From NCBI GenBank assembly GCA_001771815.1, contig MEPU01000013.1, forward strand, positions 124,001-188,000: a DNA stretch of 64,000 bases. The letters are read 5' to 3'. The notes under the pieces are model-generated. The model saw only the letters and a list, made by a program, of their open reading frames with translations, searched no databases and had not been told where the DNA came from. A program made the translations under genes and the position numbers. Each line of letters starts with the position of its first letter. The stretch's first letter is position 1. The DNA is from Bdellovibrionales bacterium RIFCSPHIGHO2_01_FULL_40_29 (GTDB taxonomy: Bacteria > Bdellovibrionota > Bdellovibrionia > Bdellovibrionales > Bdellovibrionaceae). Positions 17,348-25,333 of the stretch are shown here, piece after piece.

Positions 17348-17962
17348 ATGAAAAATCTATTTTTACTTATAACCGCAATTTTCATATCACAGTTTGCATA
17401 CGCCAGCAGTGATACCAATGAAGATTTTGTACTTTTCTCCCAAGATGAATTTGAAATTAAAAGTTTCAAGCGCTGCACATCAACTTTAAGTAATTGCACG
17501 GATGTAAAGGAGCTTGCTGGAAAGACTGCATCTTTATTTATCGATCCGCAATTCGAATATTCATTCCCTTCCGTAAAATTGCTTGGGTATTTCGATGCCA
17601 TTAGACCCTTTATTGGGCAGCAAGCTCTTTATGGTGCCAATGGCCAATCGCTAAATCCATTAAGCAAAAACTTTGAATGCAAAAATAGCGACACTCATTA
17701 TTCTTGTGTTATCCAGCTCAAAGGTGAAATTAATCATCTATATAATGGTTATTATAAGTCGCTAACGAATTATAATAACAAATTAACATTCAAGGTAAAT
17801 AGAAGTTCAATGGAGAAAAATTATAATTACTACACATTAAAATCCGGAGCAAAGATGTCGATTATTTTTGAATCAACAACTTATCATGATGATAAATTTG
17901 ATGATAACGACTGGAAAACGACTAAAACTTTACTCATTACTGAATTAGAAATGCAAAAATAG
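17348..17962 (+). CDS. Hypothetical secreted protein
   Basis: 204 residues, with a clear signal peptide (MKNLFLLITAIFISQFAYA|SS) and a strong TTAGGAGACAAATT before the ATG. The mature protein has four cysteines in a CTSTLSNC / FECKNSDTHYSC layout, suggesting two disulfides, and is rich in Asn/Tyr and beta strands. No family is recognised. It is isolated, with non-coding DNA on both sides. A single expressed periplasmic or exported protein is the safest reading. Confidence 0.7.
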   Translation: MKNLFLLITAIFISQFAYASSDTNEDFVLFSQDEFEIKSFKRCTSTLSNCTDVKELAGKTASLFIDPQFEYSFPSVKLLGYFDAIRPFIGQQALYGANGQSLNPLSKNFECKNSDTHYSCVIQLKGEINHLYNGYYKSLTNYNNKLTFKVNRSSMEKNYNYYTLKSGAKMSIIFESTTYHDDKFDDNDWKTTKTLLITELEMQK

Positions 17963-18490
17963 ATTTTGTTAGGTAACTGATCGGCGCGACAACACTGCGT
18001 CCAAAATTACTGAGTTTTTGAAATTCTTTTCGTTACTCTAATATTTATTTGCTCCGATGGTTGAGCTTAGTTGACGCTCAGAAGTTTAAATTGTGCTCGA
18101 CAAAGCTCATCTCAAATTTCCTTCGAAAATCCGAAAGGCAAATTTTTTGAATCACTTGTTTATGAAAATTTCTGCTTCAAAATGCTCAGATCGAAACAAA
18201 TCCCCGAGGAAAAATCCAATTTTGCAGTAACAAGGGTGATTAAAAAGGAATGAATCTGGGGTCCCGATTGGCCTGACACTTAAGAGCCTTTTGAAGCCGC
18301 AATAGATTTGATCTGACGGCGCATATACTGAACCCTGTTAAGAAATACTAAAAGGCTCAGGCTTACTGGCTGAGGCCATAGTTTCGCGCAGAAGGTTGGG
18401 CTCTAATCGACTATATAGGTGTCGCATAGGATTCCTTACGTGACCGAACTAATCGTGACCGCTATATTTGCTGATGCAAGAGGAGGATTC
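17963..18490. other. Gene-poor stretch of about 530 nt
   Basis: No credible gene is seen on either strand. A 60-codon plus ORF at 18071-18253 lacks an SD and protein-like composition. An imperfect inverted repeat (GGCTCAG ... CTGAGGCC, about 18353-18377) is followed on the minus strand by TTTT, weakly terminator-like. The last part should carry the tautomerase promoter; TATATA near 18411 is a possible -10. Confidence 0.4.
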
Positions 18491-18910
18491 ATGCCGAGTA
18501 CGATCATTGATGTTCGAATGGCTTACACTGAAGCTGAGGAGGTCGCCATTATTGAAGCTGTTCGCTTAGCCCAAAAAGAAGCCCTTCATCTAGACGACAA
18601 TAACCGTAACATTATTCTTGTTCCTCATTTGCCTCATCGATTTTTAGGACGTCCCGATCGTGAAAATCCAGAACGTTTCACAAATGTAAGTCTATTTGTT
18701 CTTCCCGGGTACACGACTGAGACAAAGCGCCAACTGTACAGAGCTATCGTTGATAAACTTGAGCCCCTTGGTATTCCAAAAACGTGCGTACTTATCAAGT
18801 TTCACGAACTATCCCCAGAAAATACAGCCATCCGCGGAGGCATTGCGATGTGTGATCTAGATTATGCAAAGCCTACTAATAAAATTCGATCCCAAAACAG
18901 CAAAGCCTGA
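18491..18910 (+). CDS. Tautomerase-superfamily protein
   Basis: 139 residues starting Met-Pro, the hallmark of the superfamily: the Met is removed and Pro1 acts as the general base. The start at 18491 is fixed by a perfect AGGAGG 6 nt before the ATG. The frame is open further upstream (GTG at 18419), but that would bury the proline, so the longer form is wrong. Two beta-alpha-beta halves are visible (MPSTIIDVRMAYTEAEEVAI and TNVSLFVLPGYTTETKRQLY), so the chain is a fused-dimer type of about 130-150 residues, as in cis-CaaD or MSAD relatives. Arg residues that could bind a carboxylate are present, but the substrate is not known. Confidence 0.85.
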   Translation: MPSTIIDVRMAYTEAEEVAIIEAVRLAQKEALHLDDNNRNIILVPHLPHRFLGRPDRENPERFTNVSLFVLPGYTTETKRQLYRAIVDKLEPLGIPKTCVLIKFHELSPENTAIRGGIAMCDLDYAKPTNKIRSQNSKA

Positions 18911-18928
18911 TTTAAAACATCAGGCTTT
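18902..18928 (+). terminator. Hairpin at the end of the tautomerase gene
   Basis: AAAGCCTGAT pairs perfectly over 10 nt with ATCAGGCTTT around a TTAAAAC loop; the stop codon is inside the left arm. Only a short TTT follows, so termination may be weak or the hairpin may protect the 3' end. Confidence 0.55.
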
Positions 18929-19199
18929 CGCATTTGTATATCAAAGCCAGCTTTTATAACCAAGTTTTCACAATTGTAAAAAACATAAATTTTGGCAAAG
19001 ATCTCAACCAAAATATGACTATTCAAAATAGTCGCCAAAGCACAAAATTTATTTTCACATGCTATTTCAACACGTTAAGCTTTGCCATCAAACTGGTTTG
19101 CTTTTTGAACACCCTATAAGCTGACTTCATAAATCTTTTCAGAAGCTTGGTGTTGCTAAAAAAGAAGAAATTTATTTTAATGTCGGTGATAACCATTAC

Positions 19200-19238
19200 A
19201 AAGAGGCGTTGGGGCTTAGCGCTGGCGCCTCTTTTTTT
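19200..19238 (+). terminator. Orphan rho-independent terminator, plus strand
   Basis: AAAGAGGCG / CGCCTCTTT (9 pairs, 17-nt loop) followed by a T-run. The nearest plus-strand gene ends 290 nt earlier and has its own hairpin; in between no convincing gene is seen. It either ends read-through from the tautomerase gene or belongs to a small RNA transcribed from 18929-19199. Confidence 0.6.
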
Positions 19239-19262
19239 ATTTGTACTGACTATAAAAGCAAA

Positions 19263-19294
19263 AAACCCTCAGTCGATTTCTCGGCTCAGGGTTT
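19263..19294 (-). terminator. Rho-independent terminator of the tRNA-Phe transcript
   Basis: Read on the minus strand: AAACCCT, an inner region with partial pairing, AGGGTTT and a continuing T-run (TTTTTTGCTTTT). It lies 30 nt past the 3' end of the tRNA. Confidence 0.65.
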
Positions 19295-19324
19295 AAAACT
19301 TTTTAGTTCGGGTAGGTTGACAAA

Positions 19325-19400
<76 letters not shown>

Positions 19401-19472
19401 ACTTGAATAAATAAAGGTGAACAAGAAAATTAACGACTACGTCAATTTAAGTCAACCAGAACTCTATTTCTG

Positions 19473-20648
19473 CTATCGATTTACTTTTTCGAAAGCCTGC
19501 TTCAAGTCGGCAATTAAATCATCACAATCCTCAACTCCAACAGACAATCTGATTAAAGAGTCATCAATTCCAAGCTTTTTGCGCTGATCTTCTGGCACAG
19601 AGGCGTGCGTCATGATGGCTGGATGCTCGATTAATGATTCAACCCCACCCAAAGATTCAGCCAAAGCGAAAACTTCCACGGACTCTAGAAATTTTTTTGA
19701 AGCCAAAAGACCACCTTTGATGAAGAAAGTGATCATTCCACCAAAGCCATGCATCTGTTTTTGAGCCAATTCATACTGAGGATGGGATTTAAGCCCTGGA
19801 TACACAACCTTTTCCACAAGTGGATGAGCCTGCAAAAATTCCGCAACTTTCATGGCGTTTTCAGCATGAGCCTTCATGCGAAGTGGAAGCGTCTTTAAGC
19901 TGCGTAATGCTAAAAATGAATCAAAAGCCCCTTGAACACCACCCATAGAGTTACTTAAAAAGGCCAACCGTTCAGCAATCTGAGGGTTCGATGTGGCCGC
20001 AACTCCGCCCACGACATCGCTATGTCCACCAATATATTTTGTAGCTGAATGAACAACGATATCTGCTCCCAACTCTAAGGGACGCTGAAAATACGGAGAC
20101 ATAAATGTGTTGTCCACAACCACTAAAATATTGTGTTTTTTGGCGATGGCAACAACTCCTGCAATATCCGTCAATTTCAAAGTTGGATTCGTTGGCGTTT
20201 CTAACCAAATCATCTTCGTGTTTGGCTTTATGGATTTCGCGAAATTTTCAGTCTGCGTGAGGTCAGTAAATGTAAATTCAAAACCATCGTTTTGTAAGAC
20301 CTTGCTAAACAAACGATATGTCCCACCATACATATCATCCATGGCAATAACGTGATCACCTTGTTTTAATAGATGCAACACTGTTGTTGTTGCCGCACAC
20401 CCTGAAGCAAAAGCAAATCCATATTTGCCACTTTCCAAATTTGCTAAACAGTTTTCATACGCCCGACGGGTTGGATTGTGAGTGCGAGAATACTCCCAGC
20501 CTTGATGAACACCAGGCGACTGTTGAACATATGTTGATGTCAGATAAATTGGTGTCATAATTGCGCCTGTGGTGGGATCTGGGGATTGACCCGCATGGAT
20601 GGCGCGTGTGTTGAACTTCATCGTATTTTTAATCTCAGAGTTAGACAT
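19473..20648 (-). CDS. Cystathionine gamma-lyase / gamma-synthase (PLP)
   Basis: 391 residues, full length for the Cys/Met-metabolism PLP family. Visible: NTRAIHAGQSPDPTTGAI and PIYLTSTY at the N-terminus, YSRTHNPT (residues 53-60), the cofactor Asp in VVVDNTF, and the Schiff-base Lys204 in HSATKYIGGHSD. Preceded by a cystathionine beta-synthase gene that it overlaps by 8 nt, it most likely cleaves cystathionine to cysteine, 2-oxobutyrate and ammonia (reverse transsulfuration). Gamma-synthase activity cannot be excluded from sequence alone. GGAGG stands 12 nt upstream of the ATG. Confidence 0.9.
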   Translation of the reverse strand: MSNSEIKNTMKFNTRAIHAGQSPDPTTGAIMTPIYLTSTYVQQSPGVHQGWEYSRTHNPTRRAYENCLANLESGKYGFAFASGCAATTTVLHLLKQGDHVIAMDDMYGGTYRLFSKVLQNDGFEFTFTDLTQTENFAKSIKPNTKMIWLETPTNPTLKLTDIAGVVAIAKKHNILVVVDNTFMSPYFQRPLELGADIVVHSATKYIGGHSDVVGGVAATSNPQIAERLAFLSNSMGGVQGAFDSFLALRSLKTLPLRMKAHAENAMKVAEFLQAHPLVEKVVYPGLKSHPQYELAQKQMHGFGGMITFFIKGGLLASKKFLESVEVFALAESLGGVESLIEHPAIMTHASVPEDQRKKLGIDDSLIRLSVGVEDCDDLIADLKQAFEKVNR

Positions 20649-21702
20649 AATTTTTCATTTCCTCCGAAGCTTTCACTTCGATGTTAAATGCTTGTTCGAT
20701 CTGTTTTGGATTCAATAAACCATTTTCAACCATCCACTTGTCGTTAAAAACCTTACTTAAATAGGCTTTTCCAGAATCTGGCATAATAACGATGATTTTT
20801 GATGGTTTTTCCAGGGTTTCGGCATACTTCATGGCCCCAATCAGGATCAATGCACTTGAAGGTCCTACGCAAAGACCTTCCTCAAGAACCAAACGTCGGG
20901 TCATTGCGAAAGCTTCTTCATCATTAACCTTAACAAAGGCATCGTAACGGTTTAAGTGACAATTATCTGGTAGCATATCTTCCCCAACACCCTCGACCTT
21001 CCAAGCTCCTGGGGGATCAACAATTTTACCATGATGAAACAAATCTGCTAAAATACTTCCGACAGGGTCGGCACACAAAATTTTAACTTGTGGGTTTTTT
21101 TCTTTCAAATACTTAGCAACACCCGAAAGAGTTCCCCCCGTTCCAACGCCGGCAGCAAAAACATCTATTTCACCATTACATTGCTCCCAAATCTCGGGAC
21201 CCGTAACGTTATAGTGCACATCAAAATTATCTGGATTGTGATACTGATTCGTATAAAAACAATTTCCAGTCTTTTCTTTCAGTCGAGTTGCAATCCGTTT
21301 TGCGACAGAATAATGGCTCATGGGGTCTTCGGGTTCAACTCCCATTGGGGTTATCACCACACGAGCGCCATAAGCACGCAACATAGCCCTTTTTTCTTCG
21401 GACATTTTTTCTGGAAGCACAAAAATACATTTGTACCCTTTAACTGCTGCGACTAACGCCAAACCCATTCCTGTATTTCCGGCTGTTGCTTCAACAAGAT
21501 ATCCGCCAGGTCGAAGTTCGCCGCGCTTTTCAGCGGCCTCTATAATAGAGAGTGCAATTCGATCCTTGATCGAGCCTGCTGGATTGAAGTATTCCATTTT
21601 TGCAAAAAATTGATGCTTTGACCCCGCCACCACTTTGTTCAATCGCACGAGTGGTGTGTTGCCAATAGTGTCCAGGATCGTTCTTGAAATTTGATTTTTC
21701 AT
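20641..21702 (-). CDS. Cystathionine beta-synthase-like PLP enzyme (catalytic core only)
   Basis: 353 residues of the cysteine-synthase fold: NTPLVRLN, PLP Lys46 in NPAGSIKDR, substrate loop EATAGNTG, phosphate loop GVGTGGT. The segment KVEGVGEDMLPDN is the type seen in cystathionine beta-synthases rather than CysK. The C-terminal regulatory CBS-domain pair of the animal enzyme is absent. It would condense homocysteine and serine to cystathionine, the substrate of the next gene. Its ATG overlaps the stop of the preceding small gene (ATGA), so it is translationally coupled. Confidence 0.88.
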   Translation of the reverse strand: MKNQISRTILDTIGNTPLVRLNKVVAGSKHQFFAKMEYFNPAGSIKDRIALSIIEAAEKRGELRPGGYLVEATAGNTGMGLALVAAVKGYKCIFVLPEKMSEEKRAMLRAYGARVVITPMGVEPEDPMSHYSVAKRIATRLKEKTGNCFYTNQYHNPDNFDVHYNVTGPEIWEQCNGEIDVFAAGVGTGGTLSGVAKYLKEKNPQVKILCADPVGSILADLFHHGKIVDPPGAWKVEGVGEDMLPDNCHLNRYDAFVKVNDEEAFAMTRRLVLEEGLCVGPSSALILIGAMKYAETLEKPSKIIVIMPDSGKAYLSKVFNDKWMVENGLLNPKQIEQAFNIEVKASEEMKNYV

Positions 21703-21953
21703 ACTGATTTTTCTTTCAAAGGGCTCTTTTGTTTAGAAAGTTCTGATAAATAAACAAGAACATCAGACATGAGGATGATGATATCTGGGTTAAATGGAAT
21801 CCCCAGTATTTCGGTTTTAGACTTAACAATCTCGACGTTTGGATTTGACTTTGAAAGTTCTAAAACCAGTTGATTGATGTGCTCATTTCCATAATTCATC
21901 ATGAATGGACCCCTTCCGGTGTGGTCCTTTGAAAATATCTTTCTGAGACTCAT
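21699..21953 (-). CDS. Small hypothetical protein
   Basis: Up to 84 residues. ATGA overlap with the cystathionine beta-synthase start supports real coding. The first ATG (21953) has no SD, while the ATG at 21902 has AAGGGG 8 nt before it, so a 67-residue product starting MMNYGNEHINQLVLEL is more likely. The sequence has one strand-helix pattern (NPNVEIVKSKTEILGIPFNP, DIIILMSDVLVYLSEL) and no known motif. It sits 15 nt after a TadC-like gene. It could belong functionally to either neighbour. Confidence 0.55.
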   Translation of the reverse strand: MSLRKIFSKDHTGRGPFMMNYGNEHINQLVLELSKSNPNVEIVKSKTEILGIPFNPDIIILMSDVLVYLSELSKQKSPLKEKSV

Positions 21954-21968
21954 TTCACAACTGATTTA

Positions 21969-22388
21969 TTAAAGTTCAATCATCTTTAATAGAGGCCCAA
22001 TAAGAAGTATCATCAGCGCCGGGAAAATCAGCCCCATAAGTGGAACCAGCAGCAATAAAGGCAGTTTTGCAATATGGCGCTGAATTTCTTCTTCACAACT
22101 GAGCAGTAACTCAGCCTCATAAGACAATAAGGCCTCTAAAATTGTCTGCCCTCGCAACCCTTGCTCCAATAGCGCCAACAGATGACGTTTGCTGGGAGCT
22201 AGCTTCAATGCAGGTCTTGTCTCCGGATCCGTTTGCAACAGAATATGCCATTTACGAACCTCTTGTACAAAAGGATGTGCCAAATCGCGATCAATAAATG
22301 TCTTAATTCCCTTAGAAACCGAGAACCCTTTTTCAAGTGATCTTTTCACATCCCACAAAAGCAACATCGTTGGCGTTATGTTTTCCAT
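21969..22388 (-). CDS. TadC-like type II secretion F-domain protein
   Basis: 139 residues. The C-terminal half, SYEAELLLSCEEEIQRHI followed by a long hydrophobic hairpin LPLLLLVPLMGLIFPALMIL, matches the end of T2SS-F domains in Tad pilus TadC proteins. TadC is normally about 300 residues, so this is short, with little of the usual N-terminal region. It overlaps the TadB-like gene by 13 nt, as tadB and tadC usually adjoin. It would be an inner-membrane platform of a Tad/Flp pilus, but no TadA ATPase gene is nearby. Confidence 0.65.
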   Translation of the reverse strand: MENITPTMLLLWDVKRSLEKGFSVSKGIKTFIDRDLAHPFVQEVRKWHILLQTDPETRPALKLAPSKRHLLALLEQGLRGQTILEALLSYEAELLLSCEEEIQRHIAKLPLLLLVPLMGLIFPALMILLIGPLLKMIEL

Positions 22389-23110
22389 TTAATTCGCCCC
22401 CCCATCAAAAATACCAAGCTTTGACCCGCTACAAACAGCACAACGGATACGACGATGATTCCTCTTTGTTCCGACAACCTAAAGTTCATCCAGCTCAACG
22501 TAAAAATTCCACAATAGATAAAAAGTGCAACAACAGCTTGTGCTCTGATTTGTTGAGTAACTTGTCCGGACTTATGTCTCAAATTGCGCTGAATTTTCAA
22601 ACCATCGCGAAACGAAATCAGCTGATCAATCACTTTTGTTGATGATTTTAAAATGTGTTCCAACTCTTCGAAATAGAATTTCTGAAACTTTAAAACCGAA
22701 TTGTCGGATAGGTTTTCATGTTCAAAGCAAAATAAAATGGGTTTGAAGACAGATTTTTCCCATTCAGAAAGATACGAATACGTCATTTTCAAACTTGTTT
22801 GCGCTGACTTGCCTGACTTCATAAGCAGAATAATCTCATCGATAAACGCAATTTCTCGCAATTGATGGGTTCTTTTGATGAAAAACGAAAGAATTTTCTG
22901 AAAAAAGATCAAGCTCGTCAAAATAATACCGATATAAATAAGTGTAATCGGGAAAAGCTCTTTGAAAAACAGTGGAAAGTAGATGGGAATTTGAAACAAA
23001 AAGAACATCTGAATCATTTTTTTCTGATTTAGCACTTCAAATTTCCGAAGATGAGACAAAATTCGGAACACGATTACTAATCCGAACATCGATATTAAGA
23101 GCTCAAACAT
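22376..23110 (-). CDS. TadB-like inner-membrane platform protein
   Basis: 244 residues from the ATG at 23110, chosen because GGAGG stands 8 nt before it (a second ATG at 23125 would contain that SD). Two hydrophobic segments near the N-terminus (residues about 1-20 and 35-70), a cytoplasmic helical T2SS-F core with FIDEIILLMKSGKSAQTSL, then SGQVTQQIRAQAVVALFIY and a C-terminal membrane pair. This order is that of TadB. It is the first gene of a minus-strand run through the TadC-like and transsulfuration genes, and is divergent from the Lys-rich peptide gene. Confidence 0.7.
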   Translation of the reverse strand: MFELLISMFGLVIVFRILSHLRKFEVLNQKKMIQMFFLFQIPIYFPLFFKELFPITLIYIGIILTSLIFFQKILSFFIKRTHQLREIAFIDEIILLMKSGKSAQTSLKMTYSYLSEWEKSVFKPILFCFEHENLSDNSVLKFQKFYFEELEHILKSSTKVIDQLISFRDGLKIQRNLRHKSGQVTQQIRAQAVVALFIYCGIFTLSWMNFRLSEQRGIIVVSVVLFVAGQSLVFLMGGRIKWKT

Positions 23111-23168
23111 GTTTTCAACCTCCATTTGGAGTTTGAAGAACGCAAAATTGATGCAAGAAATATTTTTG

Positions 23169-23197
23169 TTGACGAAGCTTGTCGTTTTATTAACAAT
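23169..23197 (+). promoter_or_regulatory. Possible promoter of the Lys-rich peptide gene
   Basis: TTGACG at 23169-23174, a 17-nt spacer and AACAAT at 23192-23197 (5 and 4 of 6 matches to the sigma70 consensus). It would give a 5' leader of about 70 nt before the ATG at 23274. Confidence 0.4.
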
Positions 23198-23273
23198 TTT
23201 ATTAAGGAAGACTGAAAAGTCTAAACAACAACAACTGCGGGATCAGAAATGATTTCGCACCAGGAGGATTAAC

Positions 23274-23357
23274 ATGGCAAAGAAGAAAGCAAAAAAAGCT
23301 ACTAAGAAAGCTGCAAAAAAATCTACAAAAAAAGCTTCTAAAAAGAAGAAAAAGTAG
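23274..23357 (+). CDS. 27-aa Lys/Ala-rich histone-H1-like peptide
   Basis: A complete miniature gene: AGGAGG 7 nt before an ATG, 27 codons, a TAG and a strong terminator 25 nt later, with a plausible promoter upstream. The product is MAKKKAKKATKKAAKKST followed by a Lys-rich end: 17 Lys, 6 Ala and a few Thr/Ser. This is the composition of histone H1 tails and of bacterial AlgP/HC1-type nucleoid proteins, so it should bind DNA or RNA. The tail of ribosomal protein L21 encoded at 44717 uses the same KKAAKK/KKTTKK units. The perfect expression signals argue that it is translated at a high level. Its role is unknown. Confidence 0.75.
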   Translation: MAKKKAKKATKKAAKKSTKKASKKKKK

Positions 23358-23381
23358 TTTTTAAAAAGCACTTAGCTTGAT

Positions 23382-23413
23382 AAACCCTTGGCCTTAAAAC
23401 CAAGGGTTTTTTT
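23382..23413 (+). terminator. Strong rho-independent terminator
   Basis: AAACCCTTGG pairs perfectly with CCAAGGGTTT (10 pairs, 8-nt loop) and runs into seven T. It ends the Lys-rich peptide transcript. Confidence 0.9.
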
Positions 23414-23493
23414 GTATCTAAAATTTGTAATTAATTTTTATATGACTCTAAGTGATTGAAATAACTGCGCAATACTACGCAGTTAAAAATAGA

Positions 23494-24117
23494 TTAGTAA
23501 TAATAAATAATTCCTACAGCGCCCGATGGAATCAATGTTAGATCCTGAACTTCAGCCATCATCACCAATTCTCCAAATAAATTCATTCCAGATAATTCAC
23601 CCTCTAATTGATTGTACTCAAGCCCTCCACTCGCAACAATAAAGTCCGCACTAAATCTGTTGTTTTTGATTTCATCATCGGTCAAAACGCGCTTCAAAAT
23701 ATCTGAATCGCCCGCGGCTGAAGAGCTGCTTGCTGAATTAAACCACTTCGAATACCCGACTTTTGTGTAGGGAGATAAATAATTTCCAATAAAATTATGC
23801 TTCCAGCCAACTTGGAACGAATTATAGCCGGAGCCAGCGCCTAAACCAAAACCAATGGCTTCCGTAGGATCCAAATTGATTTCCAAATTTAAACCAATGA
23901 GCCCTGCTGCTCCCCCAACCATCACTCCAAGGCCAAATTTTTTATGGTCTTTCATTTCAAGATTTGAGTCATAAAGCTCAACACCCTCACTATCAAATTT
24001 TTGATTCTTATCAAAAACGGATTGGTTTTGAGTAGTTTGGCGAGTATCAGAGTCTGGCCAAGATTGAGCAAATACAACGGATTGAACACACAAAATAAGA
24101 AAGAATATTTTTTTCAT
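23494..24117 (-). CDS. Outer-membrane beta-barrel-like protein
   Basis: 207 residues from the ATG at 24117, where AGGGG lies 7 nt upstream and a clean signal peptide begins (MKKIFFLILCVQSVVFAQS); the frame extends 57 nt further but without signals. The mature part has barrel-like strands (FGLGVMVGGAAGLIGLNLEI, AIGFGLGAGSGYNSFQVGW, YLSPYTKVGYSKWF) and ends in aromatic residues (GAVGIIYYY). No family recognised. Monocistronic between the Lys-rich peptide gene, with which it is convergent, and the divergent mdh operon. Confidence 0.7.
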   Translation of the reverse strand: MKKIFFLILCVQSVVFAQSWPDSDTRQTTQNQSVFDKNQKFDSEGVELYDSNLEMKDHKKFGLGVMVGGAAGLIGLNLEINLDPTEAIGFGLGAGSGYNSFQVGWKHNFIGNYLSPYTKVGYSKWFNSASSSSAAGDSDILKRVLTDDEIKNNRFSADFIVASGGLEYNQLEGELSGMNLFGELVMMAEVQDLTLIPSGAVGIIYYY

Positions 24118-24367
24118 AGAGCCCCTGCTTTTGTTAGTTAGCCGTAGTTTCATTAAAAAAATCTGCACGAGCAAGACAAATCAGAGCGTTTGCCCAAATT
24201 GTTACCACACCCGTGGATTACAAAACATCAAAAAATCTCCAGTTTTTAGATGACTCACTTTGATCAGACTTGTTCTTTTTTAACTAATCTTCTACAACCG
24301 ATAAGGACTTAAATTTCACATTAGAAACGGCTCTTTCAGAACTGTTTTCATTATTAAGGAGATCACT

Positions 24368-25321
24368 ATGGCATTTGCCGCTCACAAAAGAAAAAAAATT
24401 GCAGTTATCGGCGCTGGTTTTGTTGGTTCAACAACAGCACACTGGGCAGCTCAAAAAGAATTGGGCGATGTTTTTTTGGTTGATATCAATGAGGGCACGG
24501 CCATCGGAAAATCGATGGATTTAATGCAGTCGTCTCCTATTGAGAAATTTGATTCCCGAGTTAAGGGAACATCTAACTATGCAGATATCGCTGGTGCGGA
24601 TGTTGTTATTTTAACGGCGGGAATGCCCCGCAAGCCAGGAATGAGTCGAGACGAACTTGTTGGAATCAATGCTAAAATTGTTAAAGACTGCTGCGCAGGA
24701 ATCAAACAGCATGCCCCCGACTCCATTGTCATCGTTGTCTGCAATCCAATGGATGTTATGGCTGTGTACGCCAAGCAACAGTTGGGCTTTCCTCGTGAGC
24801 GCGTGATTGGAATGGGGGGATCATTAGATTCGGCTCGATTCCGTGCTTTTATCGCCGAGGAACTTAATGTTTCTATCAAAGATGTTACGGGCGTTGTTCT
24901 TGGTAACCATGGTGATGCCATGATGCCTGTCGTTCGAACGGCTGCTGTAAGCTCAGTTCCAATTATGGATCTTATGCCGATTGATCGTATCAATGCTATT
25001 GTTGCGCGGACTAAACAAGCTGGAGCTGAAATTGGTGGTCACCTGAAAACGGGTTCCGCGTATTATGCTCCGTCACGTGGTGCGATTGAAATGGCTGAAG
25101 CTATTTTAAAAGATCAAAAGCGAATTATTCCATGTGCTGTTGAGCTTAACGGAGAATTTGGCGTCAACGACAAGTTGATGGTTGGAGTTCTTTGCCAGCT
25201 TGGTGGTGCAGGTATGGAAAAAATCATCGACTTTAAGATGAATGCTGACGAAAAAGCAGAATTTGACAAATCCGTAGAAGCTGTTCGCACATTGGTGTCT
25301 GCTTTAAAAACTGTACAATAG
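24368..25321 (+). CDS. mdh: Malate dehydrogenase
   Basis: 317 residues of the LDH-like malate dehydrogenase group. NAD-binding GAGFVG at residues 15-20, Asp39 after strand 2 (selects NAD), substrate loop PRKPGMSRDEL with Arg88 and Arg94, LDSARFR with Asp154 and Arg157, and catalytic His181 in LGNHGD. It oxidises malate to oxaloacetate in the TCA cycle. AAGGAG lies 8 nt upstream of the ATG. It leads an operon with sucC, sucD and ndk at gaps of 12, 3 and 22 nt. Confidence 0.96.
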   Translation: MAFAAHKRKKIAVIGAGFVGSTTAHWAAQKELGDVFLVDINEGTAIGKSMDLMQSSPIEKFDSRVKGTSNYADIAGADVVILTAGMPRKPGMSRDELVGINAKIVKDCCAGIKQHAPDSIVIVVCNPMDVMAVYAKQQLGFPRERVIGMGGSLDSARFRAFIAEELNVSIKDVTGVVLGNHGDAMMPVVRTAAVSSVPIMDLMPIDRINAIVARTKQAGAEIGGHLKTGSAYYAPSRGAIEMAEAILKDQKRIIPCAVELNGEFGVNDKLMVGVLCQLGGAGMEKIIDFKMNADEKAEFDKSVEAVRTLVSALKTVQ

Positions 25322-25333
25322 ATAGGAAAAGAA

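Noticed and set aside
18071-18253. 60-codon plus ORF
   Set aside because: No SD, no protein-like pattern, isolated in a gene-poor stretch.
16107-18400. A repeated AAGGCTCAG-like string near 16118 and 18353
   Set aside because: Only about ten bases match and no flanking duplication or transposase is seen; not an insertion-element end.
18934-19119. 61-codon plus ORF
   Set aside because: No SD and Asn/Phe/Lys-rich random-like composition; the segment is more likely leader or RNA.
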